Part shown: positions 27,867 to 35,932 of the stretch, piece after piece
How the letters are laid out: each line of letters starts with the position of its first letter
Numbering within the stretch: the first letter of the stretch is position 1
Assembly (NCBI GenBank): GCA_964492555.1
Contig: CAZBKQ010000006.1
Coordinates: 1-64,000, forward strand
Direction: 5' to 3'
Origin: GCA-2709075 sp964492555
GTDB taxonomy: Bacteria; Pseudomonadota; Alphaproteobacteria; MPNO01; UBA2964
DNA: 64,000 nt
Made by a program: the position numbers and the translations under genes
The notes under the pieces: generated by a model
What the model saw: only the letters and a program-made list of their open reading frames with translations
Databases searched by the model: none
What the model was told of the DNA's origin: nothing

Positions 27867-27888
27867 AGAGGCGGCAGATTCCGCCCCT
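27867..27888 (-). terminator. Weak hairpin between secG and pyrG
   Basis: GAGGCGG and CCGCCCCTC arms (plus-strand reading) can pair around a 6-nt loop with a bulge; on the minus strand the hairpin is followed only by CTCTTTG, so it is at best a weak terminator or an mRNA stem in the secG-pyrG spacer. Confidence 0.25.
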
Positions 27889-27913
27889 CTCACAGGGTGA
27901 TTCGCAAATGGGG

Positions 27914-28237
27914 CTACTTGCCGAGCGGCACGACCGGCTGTGTGGGCGCGGATGGCGCGGCGGGCTGCGTCGCGGGCGCGGGTGTATCAACGATGGAACG
28001 GCGTTCACCGCCATTCCCCGCGATGATCGCCAGAACCAGGCTGGTCGCGATAAAACAGGCCGCCAGAATACCGGTCCAGCGGGTCAGCATATTGCCGGCG
28101 CCGCGCGCGGAAACCAGACCGTCCATGGCTCCGCCACCGCCAATCCCGAGCGCGCCGCCCTCGCTCCGCTGCAAAAGCACGATCACGACGAGCCCCAATG
28201 CCAGAAAAACATGAACGAGAAGAAGAACGGTTTCCAT
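27914..28237 (-). CDS. secG: Preprotein translocase subunit SecG
   Basis: SecG assists SecYE in protein export. The 107-residue protein has the family pattern: first membrane helix (LLLVHVFLALGLVVIVLLQ), the conserved cytoplasmic loop RSEGGALGIGGGG, ANMLTRW-like GNMLTRWTGILAA, a second membrane helix, and a Pro/Ala-rich tail. tpiA-secG-pyrG is a widespread order. Confidence 0.93.
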   Translation of the reverse strand: METVLLLVHVFLALGLVVIVLLQRSEGGALGIGGGGAMDGLVSARGAGNMLTRWTGILAACFIATSLVLAIIAGNGGERRSIVDTPAPATQPAAPSAPTQPVVPLGK

Positions 28238-28342
28238 AAATCAAGCCTGCGAAATTCTCTTAAGTCGCCACCGGGGCGATAAACAAGTCGGTCTATTTAG
28301 GGCTTCTCAACCGAATTTACCAGTCCAAACCGTAACGGGGTC

Positions 28343-29089
28343 TTACGATGCCGCGCTACAAACCGACCAGAAATCATCGAGCTTGAGGCTCGCGCCGCCG
28401 ACCAACCCGCCATTGACATTATCCACGGCGAGAATTTCTGCCGCGTTACCCGGGTTCATTGAGCCGCCATAGAGAATTCTGACCCCGTCCGCATTCCCGG
28501 CGCAAGAAGCCAGGCGCGCCCTGATTTCCGCGTGAACTTCGGCGATCTGATCGACGGTTGGCGTTAGTCCCGTCCCGATCGCCCAAACCGGTTCATAGGC
28601 GATGACGAGGTTGTCCGCGGTCGCCCCTTCCGGCACCGAACCGGCAATCTGGGCCGCGACGCGTTCCAGAGTCTTCTCCGCCTCGCGTTCATCCAGCTTC
28701 TCTCCGATACAAACAATCGCGGTCATACCAGCCGCGATCACCGCCGCCGCCTTTGCGCAAACGATTTCATCGGATTCGCCGTGATCGGCGCGGCGTTCGG
28801 AGTGGCCGACGATGACATAATCACACCCGGCATCCTTCAGCATCGCGCAGTTTACGTCTCCCGTATGGGCGCCGAAATCTCCCGCATGACAATCCTGTGC
28901 ACCGAGCGAAACCGCTTCGCCTGAAACAGCCGACGCGACCGGCGGGATGGAGATATAGGGTGGGCAAACAAGAATATCGCAGCCGGGATCACCCTCTGCC
29001 GAACGTCGTTCGGAAAGACCCGACGCGAGCGCCACGGCGTCGGCATGCAAAAGATTCATCTTCCAGTTTCCGGCAATCAGCGGTCTCAT
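28343..29089 (-). CDS. tpiA: Triosephosphate isomerase
   Basis: TpiA interconverts dihydroxyacetone phosphate and glyceraldehyde 3-phosphate. The 248 residues carry GNWKMN (catalytic lysine), VGHSERR (catalytic histidine), AYEPVWAIGTG (catalytic glutamate and phosphate loop) and YGGSMNPGNAAE. It is the first gene of the minus-strand tpiA-secG-pyrG-kdsA-eno run and diverges from ppiD. Confidence 0.97.
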   Translation of the reverse strand: MRPLIAGNWKMNLLHADAVALASGLSERRSAEGDPGCDILVCPPYISIPPVASAVSGEAVSLGAQDCHAGDFGAHTGDVNCAMLKDAGCDYVIVGHSERRADHGESDEIVCAKAAAVIAAGMTAIVCIGEKLDEREAEKTLERVAAQIAGSVPEGATADNLVIAYEPVWAIGTGLTPTVDQIAEVHAEIRARLASCAGNADGVRILYGGSMNPGNAAEILAVDNVNGGLVGGASLKLDDFWSVCSAAS

Positions 29090-29207
29090 GTCTTCTCCAG
29101 CGCGATAATCAAAAATGAACAGAATTCTGATAAACGGTTGAAATCCAACCGCCAGAGACGATTTTTAGCACAGCGCCGGCGCTGCAAAAAGACGCCCCGA
29201 TAACGTG

Positions 29208-29236
29208 TTGCGGCAAGACGCGCTGATTTCTATGAT
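29208..29236 (+). promoter_or_regulatory. Candidate promoter for ppiD-trpE
   Basis: TTGCGG at 29208-29213 and TATGAT at 29231-29236 are 17 nt apart on the plus strand. The -10 matches the consensus at five of six positions, the -35 is weak. The predicted start would fall just before the hairpin at 29245. The spelling resembles the candidate promoter before trpG (TTGCGG-N16-TATAAG). Confidence 0.4.
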
Positions 29237-29244
29237 GCGCAGCC

Positions 29245-29273
29245 GTTCGCGACCGGCTTCGCGAACTTTTTTT
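29245..29273 (+). terminator. Hairpin plus U-tract in the ppiD leader (terminator or attenuator-like)
   Basis: GTTCGCGA (29245-29252), a 6-nt loop CCGGCT, and TCGCGAAC (29259-29266) form a perfect 8-bp stem followed directly by seven Ts. This is a textbook intrinsic terminator in plus-strand orientation, yet it lies 27 bp upstream of the ppiD start and no plus-strand gene precedes it. It could attenuate ppiD-trpE, end a small upstream RNA, or act as a 5' stabilising stem if the promoter at 29208-29236 is used. Confidence 0.7.
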
Positions 29274-29299
29274 GAAATTTCCGGCCGGATTGAAAAACC

Positions 29300-31192
29300 A
29301 TGATTGAAGCCATGCGCTCGACGGTCGCCAAGTGGGCGATCCGTTTTCTCCTCTTCCTTTTAATCATCTCGTTCGGTGTATGGGGTATCGAGGACATGTT
29401 CCGTCCCCCCGCGGTCGTCCAGAACGTCGCCACGGTCGAAGGAGAAACAATTTCCCGCGACCAGCTCTATGAGCGATTCCAGCGCGTGGTCAACGCAATG
29501 CGGGAACGGCTTGGAGCAGGCTTTGACAACCGTCAGGCCGCGCGGCTCGGCCTTCTCGACCGGACCCTTGACGAGATGATCGAGGCCAGGCTGCTGTCCA
29601 AGGAAGTCGCCCGGCTCGATCTCGATGCCGGCGAGGATATTATCCGCCAGGCTATTTTTAACGATCCCCGCTTCAAGGGCCCCGGTAACAACGTCGATAG
29701 AATTGCCTTCCAGAATTTTCTCCGACAGGAGGGGTTATCGGAGGGCATGTTTGTCTCAATTCTTCGGGATCAGATCAGGCGAAACCAGCTGCTCTCGGCC
29801 CTGACGGCGGCGAACCAGGTTCCCAGGACGCTTCTGGACACGGTCTACAAATTCCGCAATGAGCAGCGCACGGCGGAGATCGTCACCGTTCCCTACCAAA
29901 CCGCGTCGTCACTGCCCGCCCCCGATGAGGCGTCGCTGAAGAAATATTATGAGGAGAACAAACAGCTTTTCCTCACGCCGGAATACAGGGACATCACCGC
30001 CATCTATCTCGATCCGGCGGAAGTCGGGGCCGGGATGAGCCCGCCGGAAGAACGGATTCAGGAGACCTTTGAGGCCCGAAAGGAAGCCGCTTCGGTTCCC
30101 GAACGCCGGAACCTCAGCCAGATCCTCGTGCTGAAGGAGGACATCCTTAAAAAGCTGACATCCAGCCTCGATGGCGGCGCCAATTTTGAGGAAGCGGCCA
30201 AAGCGGCGACCGGCAAGCCGCCTCAGGCCCTTGGCAATCTGACCCGCAACGACCTGCCGGCCCCGGTCGCGGAAGTCGCATTCGGGATTCGGGAAAACGA
30301 AATCGGCGAACCGGTGAAGACCTCGCTCGGCTGGCATGTCGTCAGGGTCAACAAGATCGCGCCGGGGCGGGTGGCGACGATGGCCGAATTGCGTCCCGCG
30401 ATCATAAAGGACCTGGCCCGCGAAATGGCTATCGACGATATCATCGTCCTTACCGGCAGGATCGATGACGCGCTGGCCGCCGGATCGCCGTTGGAGGATG
30501 CCGCGTCAAGCGTGGGGGCCTCGGTCTTGAAATTTTCCGCCGTCGATGCGCTCGGAAACGGAAAAGGAGGCAAACCGGTCAAGGATTTCCCCGCTTCGCC
30601 ACGCTTCCGCGATTTAGCGACCAGCCTGGAGCCGGGCGAAAGTTCCTTGATTGAAGAAGCCGATGACGGCAGTTATTTCGTCCTTCGGGTGGACCGGGTC
30701 ATTGCTCCGGAAGTTCCGCCGCTTGCTAAAATCCGTTCCCGCGTCATTGCCGCCTGGAAGGACAGCCAGGTTCAGAACGCCGCCGAGGAAAAAGCCAAAG
30801 CGCTGCTCGAGGCGGCCAAACAGAAGGGACTAAAGATTGCCGCTGCCGAACAAGGGCTGCCCGCGATCACGGCAAAGCCGTTTTCGCGTTTTATCCGCAA
30901 TAGCGATATCCGGATTTCGGATGCCCTCTCAAGCGCGATTTTCAAGGCCAAGCAGGACGCTCTGGTGTCCGCGCCCGATCTCAAGGGATATTCGGTTGCA
31001 AAGGTAACGCAGATCATCGCGGCGACACCCGGCGGCAACAAGGCCGAGGCGGATGCATTGAAAAACAGCATTGAGCAGTCTCTTGCCCAGGATATGGGCG
31101 AACAGCTTCTCGGCCAGCTCCGAAAACGCTACAAGGTCGAGATCAACCGTGAAGCAATGCAACGCCTGACCGAGGAGCAGCTGGGGGGCTGA
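29300..31192 (+). CDS. ppiD: Peptidyl-prolyl isomerase PpiD-like periplasmic chaperone
   Basis: PpiD is a membrane-anchored periplasmic chaperone that helps outer membrane and exported proteins fold. The 630 residues contain one N-terminal membrane anchor (about 12-31, WAIRFLLFLLIISFGVWGIE), a SurA-N-like helical chaperone region (VATVEGETISRDQLYERFQR onward), and a parvulin domain around 260-355 (ERRNLSQILV, LGWHVVRVNKI). The C-terminal part is helical. The stop overlaps the trpE start (TGATG), a common pairing in this group. Confidence 0.92.
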   Translation: MIEAMRSTVAKWAIRFLLFLLIISFGVWGIEDMFRPPAVVQNVATVEGETISRDQLYERFQRVVNAMRERLGAGFDNRQAARLGLLDRTLDEMIEARLLSKEVARLDLDAGEDIIRQAIFNDPRFKGPGNNVDRIAFQNFLRQEGLSEGMFVSILRDQIRRNQLLSALTAANQVPRTLLDTVYKFRNEQRTAEIVTVPYQTASSLPAPDEASLKKYYEENKQLFLTPEYRDITAIYLDPAEVGAGMSPPEERIQETFEARKEAASVPERRNLSQILVLKEDILKKLTSSLDGGANFEEAAKAATGKPPQALGNLTRNDLPAPVAEVAFGIRENEIGEPVKTSLGWHVVRVNKIAPGRVATMAELRPAIIKDLAREMAIDDIIVLTGRIDDALAAGSPLEDAASSVGASVLKFSAVDALGNGKGGKPVKDFPASPRFRDLATSLEPGESSLIEEADDGSYFVLRVDRVIAPEVPPLAKIRSRVIAAWKDSQVQNAAEEKAKALLEAAKQKGLKIAAAEQGLPAITAKPFSRFIRNSDIRISDALSSAIFKAKQDALVSAPDLKGYSVAKVTQIIAATPGGNKAEADALKNSIEQSLAQDMGEQLLGQLRKRYKVEINREAMQRLTEEQLGG

Positions 31193-32703
31193 TGCGTACC
31201 TCCCCCGAATTTGAGCGTTTTCGAGAGATCTATAACGCGGAACGACCCCAGGTTGTCGCGACCAGCTTGACGGCGGACCTTGAAACGCCGGTATCGGCAA
31301 TGATGAAACTGACCGGCGAGCGGCCTGACAGCTTCCTTCTGGAATCGGTCGAGGGCGGCGCGCATCGCGGTCGCTATTCCATCATCGGCATGCAGCCGGA
31401 TGTCATCTGGCGCTGCAATGGCGACAAGGCGGAAATCGGTGTTGTCGATGAGACCGGCGCCGCCGAATTTTCGTCCGTTCCCGGTCATGCGCTCGATTCA
31501 CTGCGCGAACTGGTGGACCGGTCGCGTATCGATTTGCCGGAGGATATGCCGCCGATGGCGGCCGGGCTGGTTGGCTATCTCGGCTATGACACGGTTTCCC
31601 TGATGGAGAATATCCCTTCCACCCGCCCCGACCCCCTTGGCACACCCGACGGTTTGTTCCTGCGCCCCACCATCATGGCCATTTTCGATCTGGTTAAGGA
31701 TACGGTGACCATCGTCACTCCCGTAAGACCGGACGAAAACCTTTCCGCGGATGACGCATGGAACGCGGCCAATCAACGCCTGTCCGCCGCGGTGAAGAAT
31801 TTCGGCAAGCCACTGGAACGTGAAATTTCCGAGCCCGACCGCGATCACCCTTCCCTGGTGCCCGAATCGAACACGGCGGAGAAGGATTATCTGGACATGG
31901 TTCGCCGGGCCAAGGAATACATCCTCGCCGGTGACATCTTCCAGGTGGTTTTGTCACAGCGCTTCCGCGTGCCGTTCAATCTCTCACCCTTTTCGCTGTA
32001 TCGCGCATTGCGCCGGACCAACCCCTCGCCTTTTCTTTATTTTCTGAATTTCGGCGACTTCTCGGTGGTTGGGTCGAGCCCTGAAATCCTGGTCCGGATG
32101 CGCGACGGCAAGGTGACAATCCGGCCGCTGGCGGGAACCCGTCCACGCGGCGCGACCTCCGCCGAAGACAAGGCTCTGGAAGAAGACTTGCTGTCCGACG
32201 AAAAGGAACTCGCCGAACATCTCATGCTGCTTGATCTCGGTCGCAACGATGTCGGGCGTGTCGCCGAAATCGGCAGTGTAAAGGTCACCGAAAAGATGGT
32301 GATTGAGCGCTACTCGCACGTCATGCATATCTCCTCCAACGTCGAGGGCGAGATGGCAAAGGACAAGGGCGCAATGGAGGCCCTGGCGGCCGGTTTTCCG
32401 GCGGGCACGGTCTCAGGCGCCCCCAAAATCAGGGCGATGGAAATCATCGATGAGCTGGAAGCCGAGAAACGCGGGATCTACGCAGGAACTGTCGGGTATT
32501 TCTCCGCCAACGGCACGATGGATACCTGCATCTTGTTGCGAACGGCGATCGTCAAGGACGGCATGATGTATATCCAGTCCGGGGCGGGCGTTGTGGCGGA
32601 CAGCGTGCCGGAAGCCGAACACAAGGAATGCCAGAACAAAGCGGCCGCGCTGATCCGCGCGGCGGAAGAGGCCTTCCGTTATGCCGGAAATACCGGCGGT
32701 TAA
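31192..32703 (+). CDS. trpE: Anthranilate synthase component I
   Basis: TrpE makes anthranilate from chorismate with ammonia from TrpG. The 503 residues include the tryptophan feedback motif in DSFLLESVEGG, and the chorismate-binding domain with FQVVLSQRF, NPSPFLYF, VGSSPEILVR, RPLAGTRPRG, DLGRNDVGRV, FPAGTVSGAPKIRAMEII and QSGAGVVADS. No tryptophan leader peptide is seen. Its TAA overlaps by 4 bp the stop of the convergent acetyltransferase gene, and trpG is 2.6 kb away on the far side of the inserted pair. Confidence 0.97.
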   Translation: MRTSPEFERFREIYNAERPQVVATSLTADLETPVSAMMKLTGERPDSFLLESVEGGAHRGRYSIIGMQPDVIWRCNGDKAEIGVVDETGAAEFSSVPGHALDSLRELVDRSRIDLPEDMPPMAAGLVGYLGYDTVSLMENIPSTRPDPLGTPDGLFLRPTIMAIFDLVKDTVTIVTPVRPDENLSADDAWNAANQRLSAAVKNFGKPLEREISEPDRDHPSLVPESNTAEKDYLDMVRRAKEYILAGDIFQVVLSQRFRVPFNLSPFSLYRALRRTNPSPFLYFLNFGDFSVVGSSPEILVRMRDGKVTIRPLAGTRPRGATSAEDKALEEDLLSDEKELAEHLMLLDLGRNDVGRVAEIGSVKVTEKMVIERYSHVMHISSNVEGEMAKDKGAMEALAAGFPAGTVSGAPKIRAMEIIDELEAEKRGIYAGTVGYFSANGTMDTCILLRTAIVKDGMMYIQSGAGVVADSVPEAEHKECQNKAAALIRAAEEAFRYAGNTGG

Positions 32704-33191
32704 ACCTCTGATTTAAGCACGACGGAAGTTTCCACCTGTCTCTCAGGGATATTCCAGTACCTATTGAGAAGAAACGTTTTTTCTTCTTCTATTGCGAGAT
32801 TGAAGCCGTGCCGCCGGTAAAACCGGATTGCCCATCCCGCCGCCGCCCAGGTGCCGACCAGGACAGGGCCTGAAACACCGGCCATCAGATCTTCGATCAA
32901 AGCCGATCCGGCACCCTTTCCCTGCCAACCAGGTTCGACATAGGCATGCCGGATCAGGGTCACATCCATCACGGGCTGCGCGCCCATCACCCCGCGGATA
33001 ACATATCCCTCATCGGTCCAGAGCCGAAACGCCACACCTGCATCGATTTCCGCCTGCAGTTCTTCACCCCCCATATAGGGGTCGTGCCAGCGATCCGCCG
33101 GGATGACGCCGCGATAGGCTTCCGCCGCCCGATTGATAATTTCGTAAACCCTGTCGAAATCCTCAGAGAGATAATCGCGGATTGCCGCCAT
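32700..33191 (-). CDS. GNAT-family N-acetyltransferase
   Basis: This 163-residue protein has the GNAT fold signature: VTLIRHAYVEPGWQGKGAGSALIEDLM, where the Q/R-x-x-G-x-G/A acetyl-CoA loop is QGKGAG, and the C-terminal AIRFYRRHGF. The acceptor cannot be inferred. The ATG at 33191 follows the copper ATPase stop by one base, so the two form a transcriptional unit antisense to the trp genes. An upstream extension of 11 codons in frame is unlikely. Confidence 0.82.
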   Translation of the reverse strand: MAAIRDYLSEDFDRVYEIINRAAEAYRGVIPADRWHDPYMGGEELQAEIDAGVAFRLWTDEGYVIRGVMGAQPVMDVTLIRHAYVEPGWQGKGAGSALIEDLMAGVSGPVLVGTWAAAGWAIRFYRRHGFNLAIEEEKTFLLNRYWNIPERQVETSVVLKSEV

Positions 33192-33192
33192 G

Positions 33193-35241
33193 TCAGAGCT
33201 TCGCTTGTCCGAGCCGCAACGCATTGGCGATTATGGACACCGAGCTCAGGCTCATCGCCGCCGCAGCGAGCATTGGCGAGAGGACGATACCAAACACGGG
33301 AAAAAGGACACCGGCGGCGATGGGAACACCCAAAGAATTATACCCGAACGCAAAGACCAGATTCTGCTTTATATTTCGCGTCACCGCCCGGCTAAGGGCG
33401 CGCGCCGTCGCCAGCTTACGGATATCGCCGCCAAGCAAGCTGACACCCGCGCTTTCCATGGCGATATCGCTGCCCGATCCCATAGCGATACCGACGGTCG
33501 CGGCGGCAAGTGCCGGCGCGTCATTGATGCCGTCACCCGCAAAACCGACGCGGCGGCCATCCTTCAGAAGCTGATCGACGAGCGCCGCCTTGTCGACGGG
33601 GCTTTGAGCGGCAAAATAATCGTCGATGCCGAGCCCCAAGGCGACAGGTTTTACCGCCTCAGGCGCATCACCACTCGCAATAATAATCTCCACACCGTCC
33701 CGGCGCAGGGCGCGTGCCGCCTCGAGCGCGCCTTCCCGCACCACATCAGCGAAAGCCAGTGCCCCCATCAGCCGCCGCTCGCCGGCCAGATAGACAATCG
33801 TCTTTCCTTGCTCTCTCAACGCGCCAAGCCGTGTATCGCCATCCTCGCCCTCAATGCCGTCGCCGCGNNNNNNNNNNNNNNNNNNNNNNNNNNNNNNNNN
33901 NNNNNNNNNNNNNNNNNNNNNNNNNNNNNNNNNNNNNNNNNNNNNNNNNNNNNNNNNNNNNNNNNNNGACTGCAGAGCCTCCAGCGCTTCTCCATCCCGA
34001 AACAACACTCCAAGATGCGCGCCGCGTCCCATCCCGACCATCAGCGACATCGGCGTGGCAAGGCCGAGCGCGCAGGGACAGGCGATGATCAACACAGAAA
34101 CCGCGCAGATCAACCCGAAAGCCATGGCGGGCGGCGGGCCGAACAATGCCCATGCCACAAATGAGACTACGGCGATGGCTATCACCAGGGGAACGAAAAC
34201 GACCGCAACGCTGTCCGCAAGCCGTTGCGCCGGCGCGCGGCTGCGCTGCGCCGCCGCGACCAGGCGGACAATACGACCGAGCAGCATATCGCCGCCGCTA
34301 TGTTCGACGCGCATGACGAACGTCCCGGCACCATTGATCGTACCGCCGGTTACCGCGTCACCCTCGCCTTTCTCCACCGGCAAGGGCTCACCCGTAATCA
34401 TCGATTCATCAATTGCGGAATGACCTTCGGTAACAATGCCATCGGCCGGTAATGACTCACCCGGACGCACCCGCAGCAGATCGCCGAATTTCAACCGCTC
34501 AAGCGCGACATCCATTTCCGCGCCGCATTCATGGATTAGCCTTGCCGTTGGCGGGGCGAGCCCGATGAGCTGCGCCAGCGCATCCGACGTCTTTTCACGC
34601 GCACGCAATTCCATGACCTGACCAGCCAGCACCAGGGTCACGATGACGGCGGCGGCCTCGAAATACAGTGGCGCCTCGCCGTTTGGACCCCGAAACGCCT
34701 CCGGAAAGATACCCGGCACGACCATCCCGGCGGTCGAGGCCAACCAGGCCATCCCGGTACCCAGCGCGATCAGCGTGAACATGTTGAACTTTCCGGTCCG
34801 TACGGATTGCCAGCCGCGCTCGAAAAACACCTTGCCGCCCCAAAGCACCACCGCGCTGGCCAGAACGAACTGTATCCAGGGCGATGCGGCCGGACTGACG
34901 ACGCCGCCCGCCACCACCATCTCACCCATCGCGACGACAACGACCGGGACCGTCAGGACGGCTGAAACGACAAGTCTTCGGGTGAAATCCTTCAGCTCGG
35001 GATTTTCAGCGGGCGCACCCCCGGCCGGTGGCGCTTCGGGCTCCAGAGCCATGCCGCAATCGGGACAACTGCCGGGTCCATCCGAGACCACGTCGGGATG
35101 CATGGAACAGATATATTTTTCCGCCGGTGCGCCGCCGCCGAACCCGTCGATCTCCGCCTCCAGCGCCATGCCGCAATCCGGACAGGCCCCCGGTTCAGCC
35201 TGACTGACTTCCGGGTGCATGGGACAGCTATATGTGGTCAT
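33193..35241 (-). CDS. copA: Copper-translocating P1B-type ATPase (interrupted by assembly gap)
   Basis: This is a heavy-metal efflux ATPase, most likely for copper. The N-terminus has two tandem Cys/His heavy-metal binding motifs (YSCPMHPEV...CPDCGM and YICSMHPDV...CPDCGM) in place of HMA domains. Membrane helices, the actuator motif TGEPLPVEK, the transmembrane CPC site (IIACPCALGLATP) and the hinge GDGINDAPALAAA are present. The phosphorylation motif DKTGT is not visible because 100 Ns replace that section; family comparison suggests more than 33 residues are missing. It lies antisense between trpE and trpG. Confidence 0.9.
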   Translation of the reverse strand: MTTYSCPMHPEVSQAEPGACPDCGMALEAEIDGFGGGAPAEKYICSMHPDVVSDGPGSCPDCGMALEPEAPPAGGAPAENPELKDFTRRLVVSAVLTVPVVVVAMGEMVVAGGVVSPAASPWIQFVLASAVVLWGGKVFFERGWQSVRTGKFNMFTLIALGTGMAWLASTAGMVVPGIFPEAFRGPNGEAPLYFEAAAVIVTLVLAGQVMELRAREKTSDALAQLIGLAPPTARLIHECGAEMDVALERLKFGDLLRVRPGESLPADGIVTEGHSAIDESMITGEPLPVEKGEGDAVTGGTINGAGTFVMRVEHSGGDMLLGRIVRLVAAAQRSRAPAQRLADSVAVVFVPLVIAIAVVSFVAWALFGPPPAMAFGLICAVSVLIIACPCALGLATPMSLMVGMGRGAHLGVLFRDGEALEALQXXXXXXXXXXXXXXXXXXXXXXXXXXXXXXXXXXRGDGIEGEDGDTRLGALREQGKTIVYLAGERRLMGALAFADVVREGALEAARALRRDGVEIIIASGDAPEAVKPVALGLGIDDYFAAQSPVDKAALVDQLLKDGRRVGFAGDGINDAPALAAATVGIAMGSGSDIAMESAGVSLLGGDIRKLATARALSRAVTRNIKQNLVFAFGYNSLGVPIAAGVLFPVFGIVLSPMLAAAAMSLSSVSIIANALRLGQAKL
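33868..33967. other. Assembly gap (100 N)
   Basis: Exactly 100 ambiguous bases lie inside the copper ATPase gene between EALEALQ and the segment preceding LGALREQGKT. A round 100 is a usual placeholder for a gap of unknown size. The reading frame happens to stay open across it, which should not be read as showing the true length. Confidence 0.97.
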
Positions 35242-35280
35242 TTATGGGCAGCCATTGGTCGGAAAATCGTTCTATTGTTT

Positions 35281-35308
35281 TTGCGGCGGCGATCAGACCT
35301 GATATAAG
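35281..35308 (+). promoter_or_regulatory. Candidate promoter for trpG-trpD-trpC-moaC-moeA
   Basis: TTGCGG (35281-35286) and TATAAG (35303-35308) are 16 nt apart on the plus strand in the 103 bp divergent gap between the copper ATPase gene and trpG. Because trpG has been cut off from trpE by an antisense pair, a promoter is needed here. No clear CueR-type copper operator was recognised on the other strand. Confidence 0.4.
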
Positions 35309-35344
35309 GCGCAGCCGAAGCGAAGAATATGACAACTCTTTGAA

Positions 35345-35932
35345 ATGTTACTCATAATCGATAATTACGACAGCTTCACCTATAACCTTGTTCACTATCT
35401 TGGCGAACTGGGCGCGAAAACCGTCGTGAAACGTAACGACGCGCTGTCGGCGAATGACGCAATCGCGATGCGGCCCGACGGTATTGTGCTGTCACCCGGC
35501 CCCTGCGATCCCGACAAGGCGGGTATCTGTCTGGAACTGGCCGGGCGGGCGGCACCGGAAATTCCTATTCTCGGGGTTTGCCTCGGGCATCAGGCGATCA
35601 GCCAGGCATTCGGGGCAAAGATTATTCGCGCCGATGTTCCCATGCACGGCAAGCCGAGCGCGATCCACCATACCGACACAGGCCTGTTCAAAGGTCTGCC
35701 GCAGAAATTCAGGGCTATTCGCTATCATTCGCTGATTGTCGAACGCAAAACCCTGCCGGAGTCTCTGACCGTCACGGCGGAAACCGAAGACGGCACGATC
35801 ATGGGTATCTCCCATAAGGAATTCCCGGTTTTCGGTGTACAGTTTCATCCGGAAAGCATAGATACGGCATCGGGGCACGCGCTCCTGTCCAACTTTATCG
35901 ATCTGACCCGCCAACGGAGGCACGCCGCATGA
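35345..35932 (+). CDS. trpG: Anthranilate synthase component II (glutamine amidotransferase)
   Basis: TrpG supplies ammonia to TrpE. The 195-residue class I amidotransferase shows DNYDSFTYNLVHYLG, VLSPGPCDPDKAG, the nucleophile Cys in GVCLGHQAI, RYHSLIVE and the His-Glu pair in VFGVQFHPESI. In other bacteria the same subunit can also serve PabB. It overlaps trpD by ATGA. Confidence 0.96.
   Translation: MLLIIDNYDSFTYNLVHYLGELGAKTVVKRNDALSANDAIAMRPDGIVLSPGPCDPDKAGICLELAGRAAPEIPILGVCLGHQAISQAFGAKIIRADVPMHGKPSAIHHTDTGLFKGLPQKFRAIRYHSLIVERKTLPESLTVTAETEDGTIMGISHKEFPVFGVQFHPESIDTASGHALLSNFIDLTRQRRHAA

Noticed and set aside
28238..28342. tRNA-Leu between secG and tpiA as in some bacteria
   Set aside because: The gap has no cloverleaf, no T-arm GTTCGA-type sequence in place and is too short to hold a tRNA with promoters.
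29232..29303. Tryptophan attenuator leader peptide before ppiD-trpE
   Set aside because: The short frame overlapping the hairpin has no Trp codons, so classic trp attenuation is not supported; the hairpin itself is kept as a finding.
32700..35241. The copper ATPase/acetyltransferase pair as part of a mobile element
   Set aside because: I see no transposase, integrase, terminal repeats or duplicated target site at either junction; only synteny argues for insertion.
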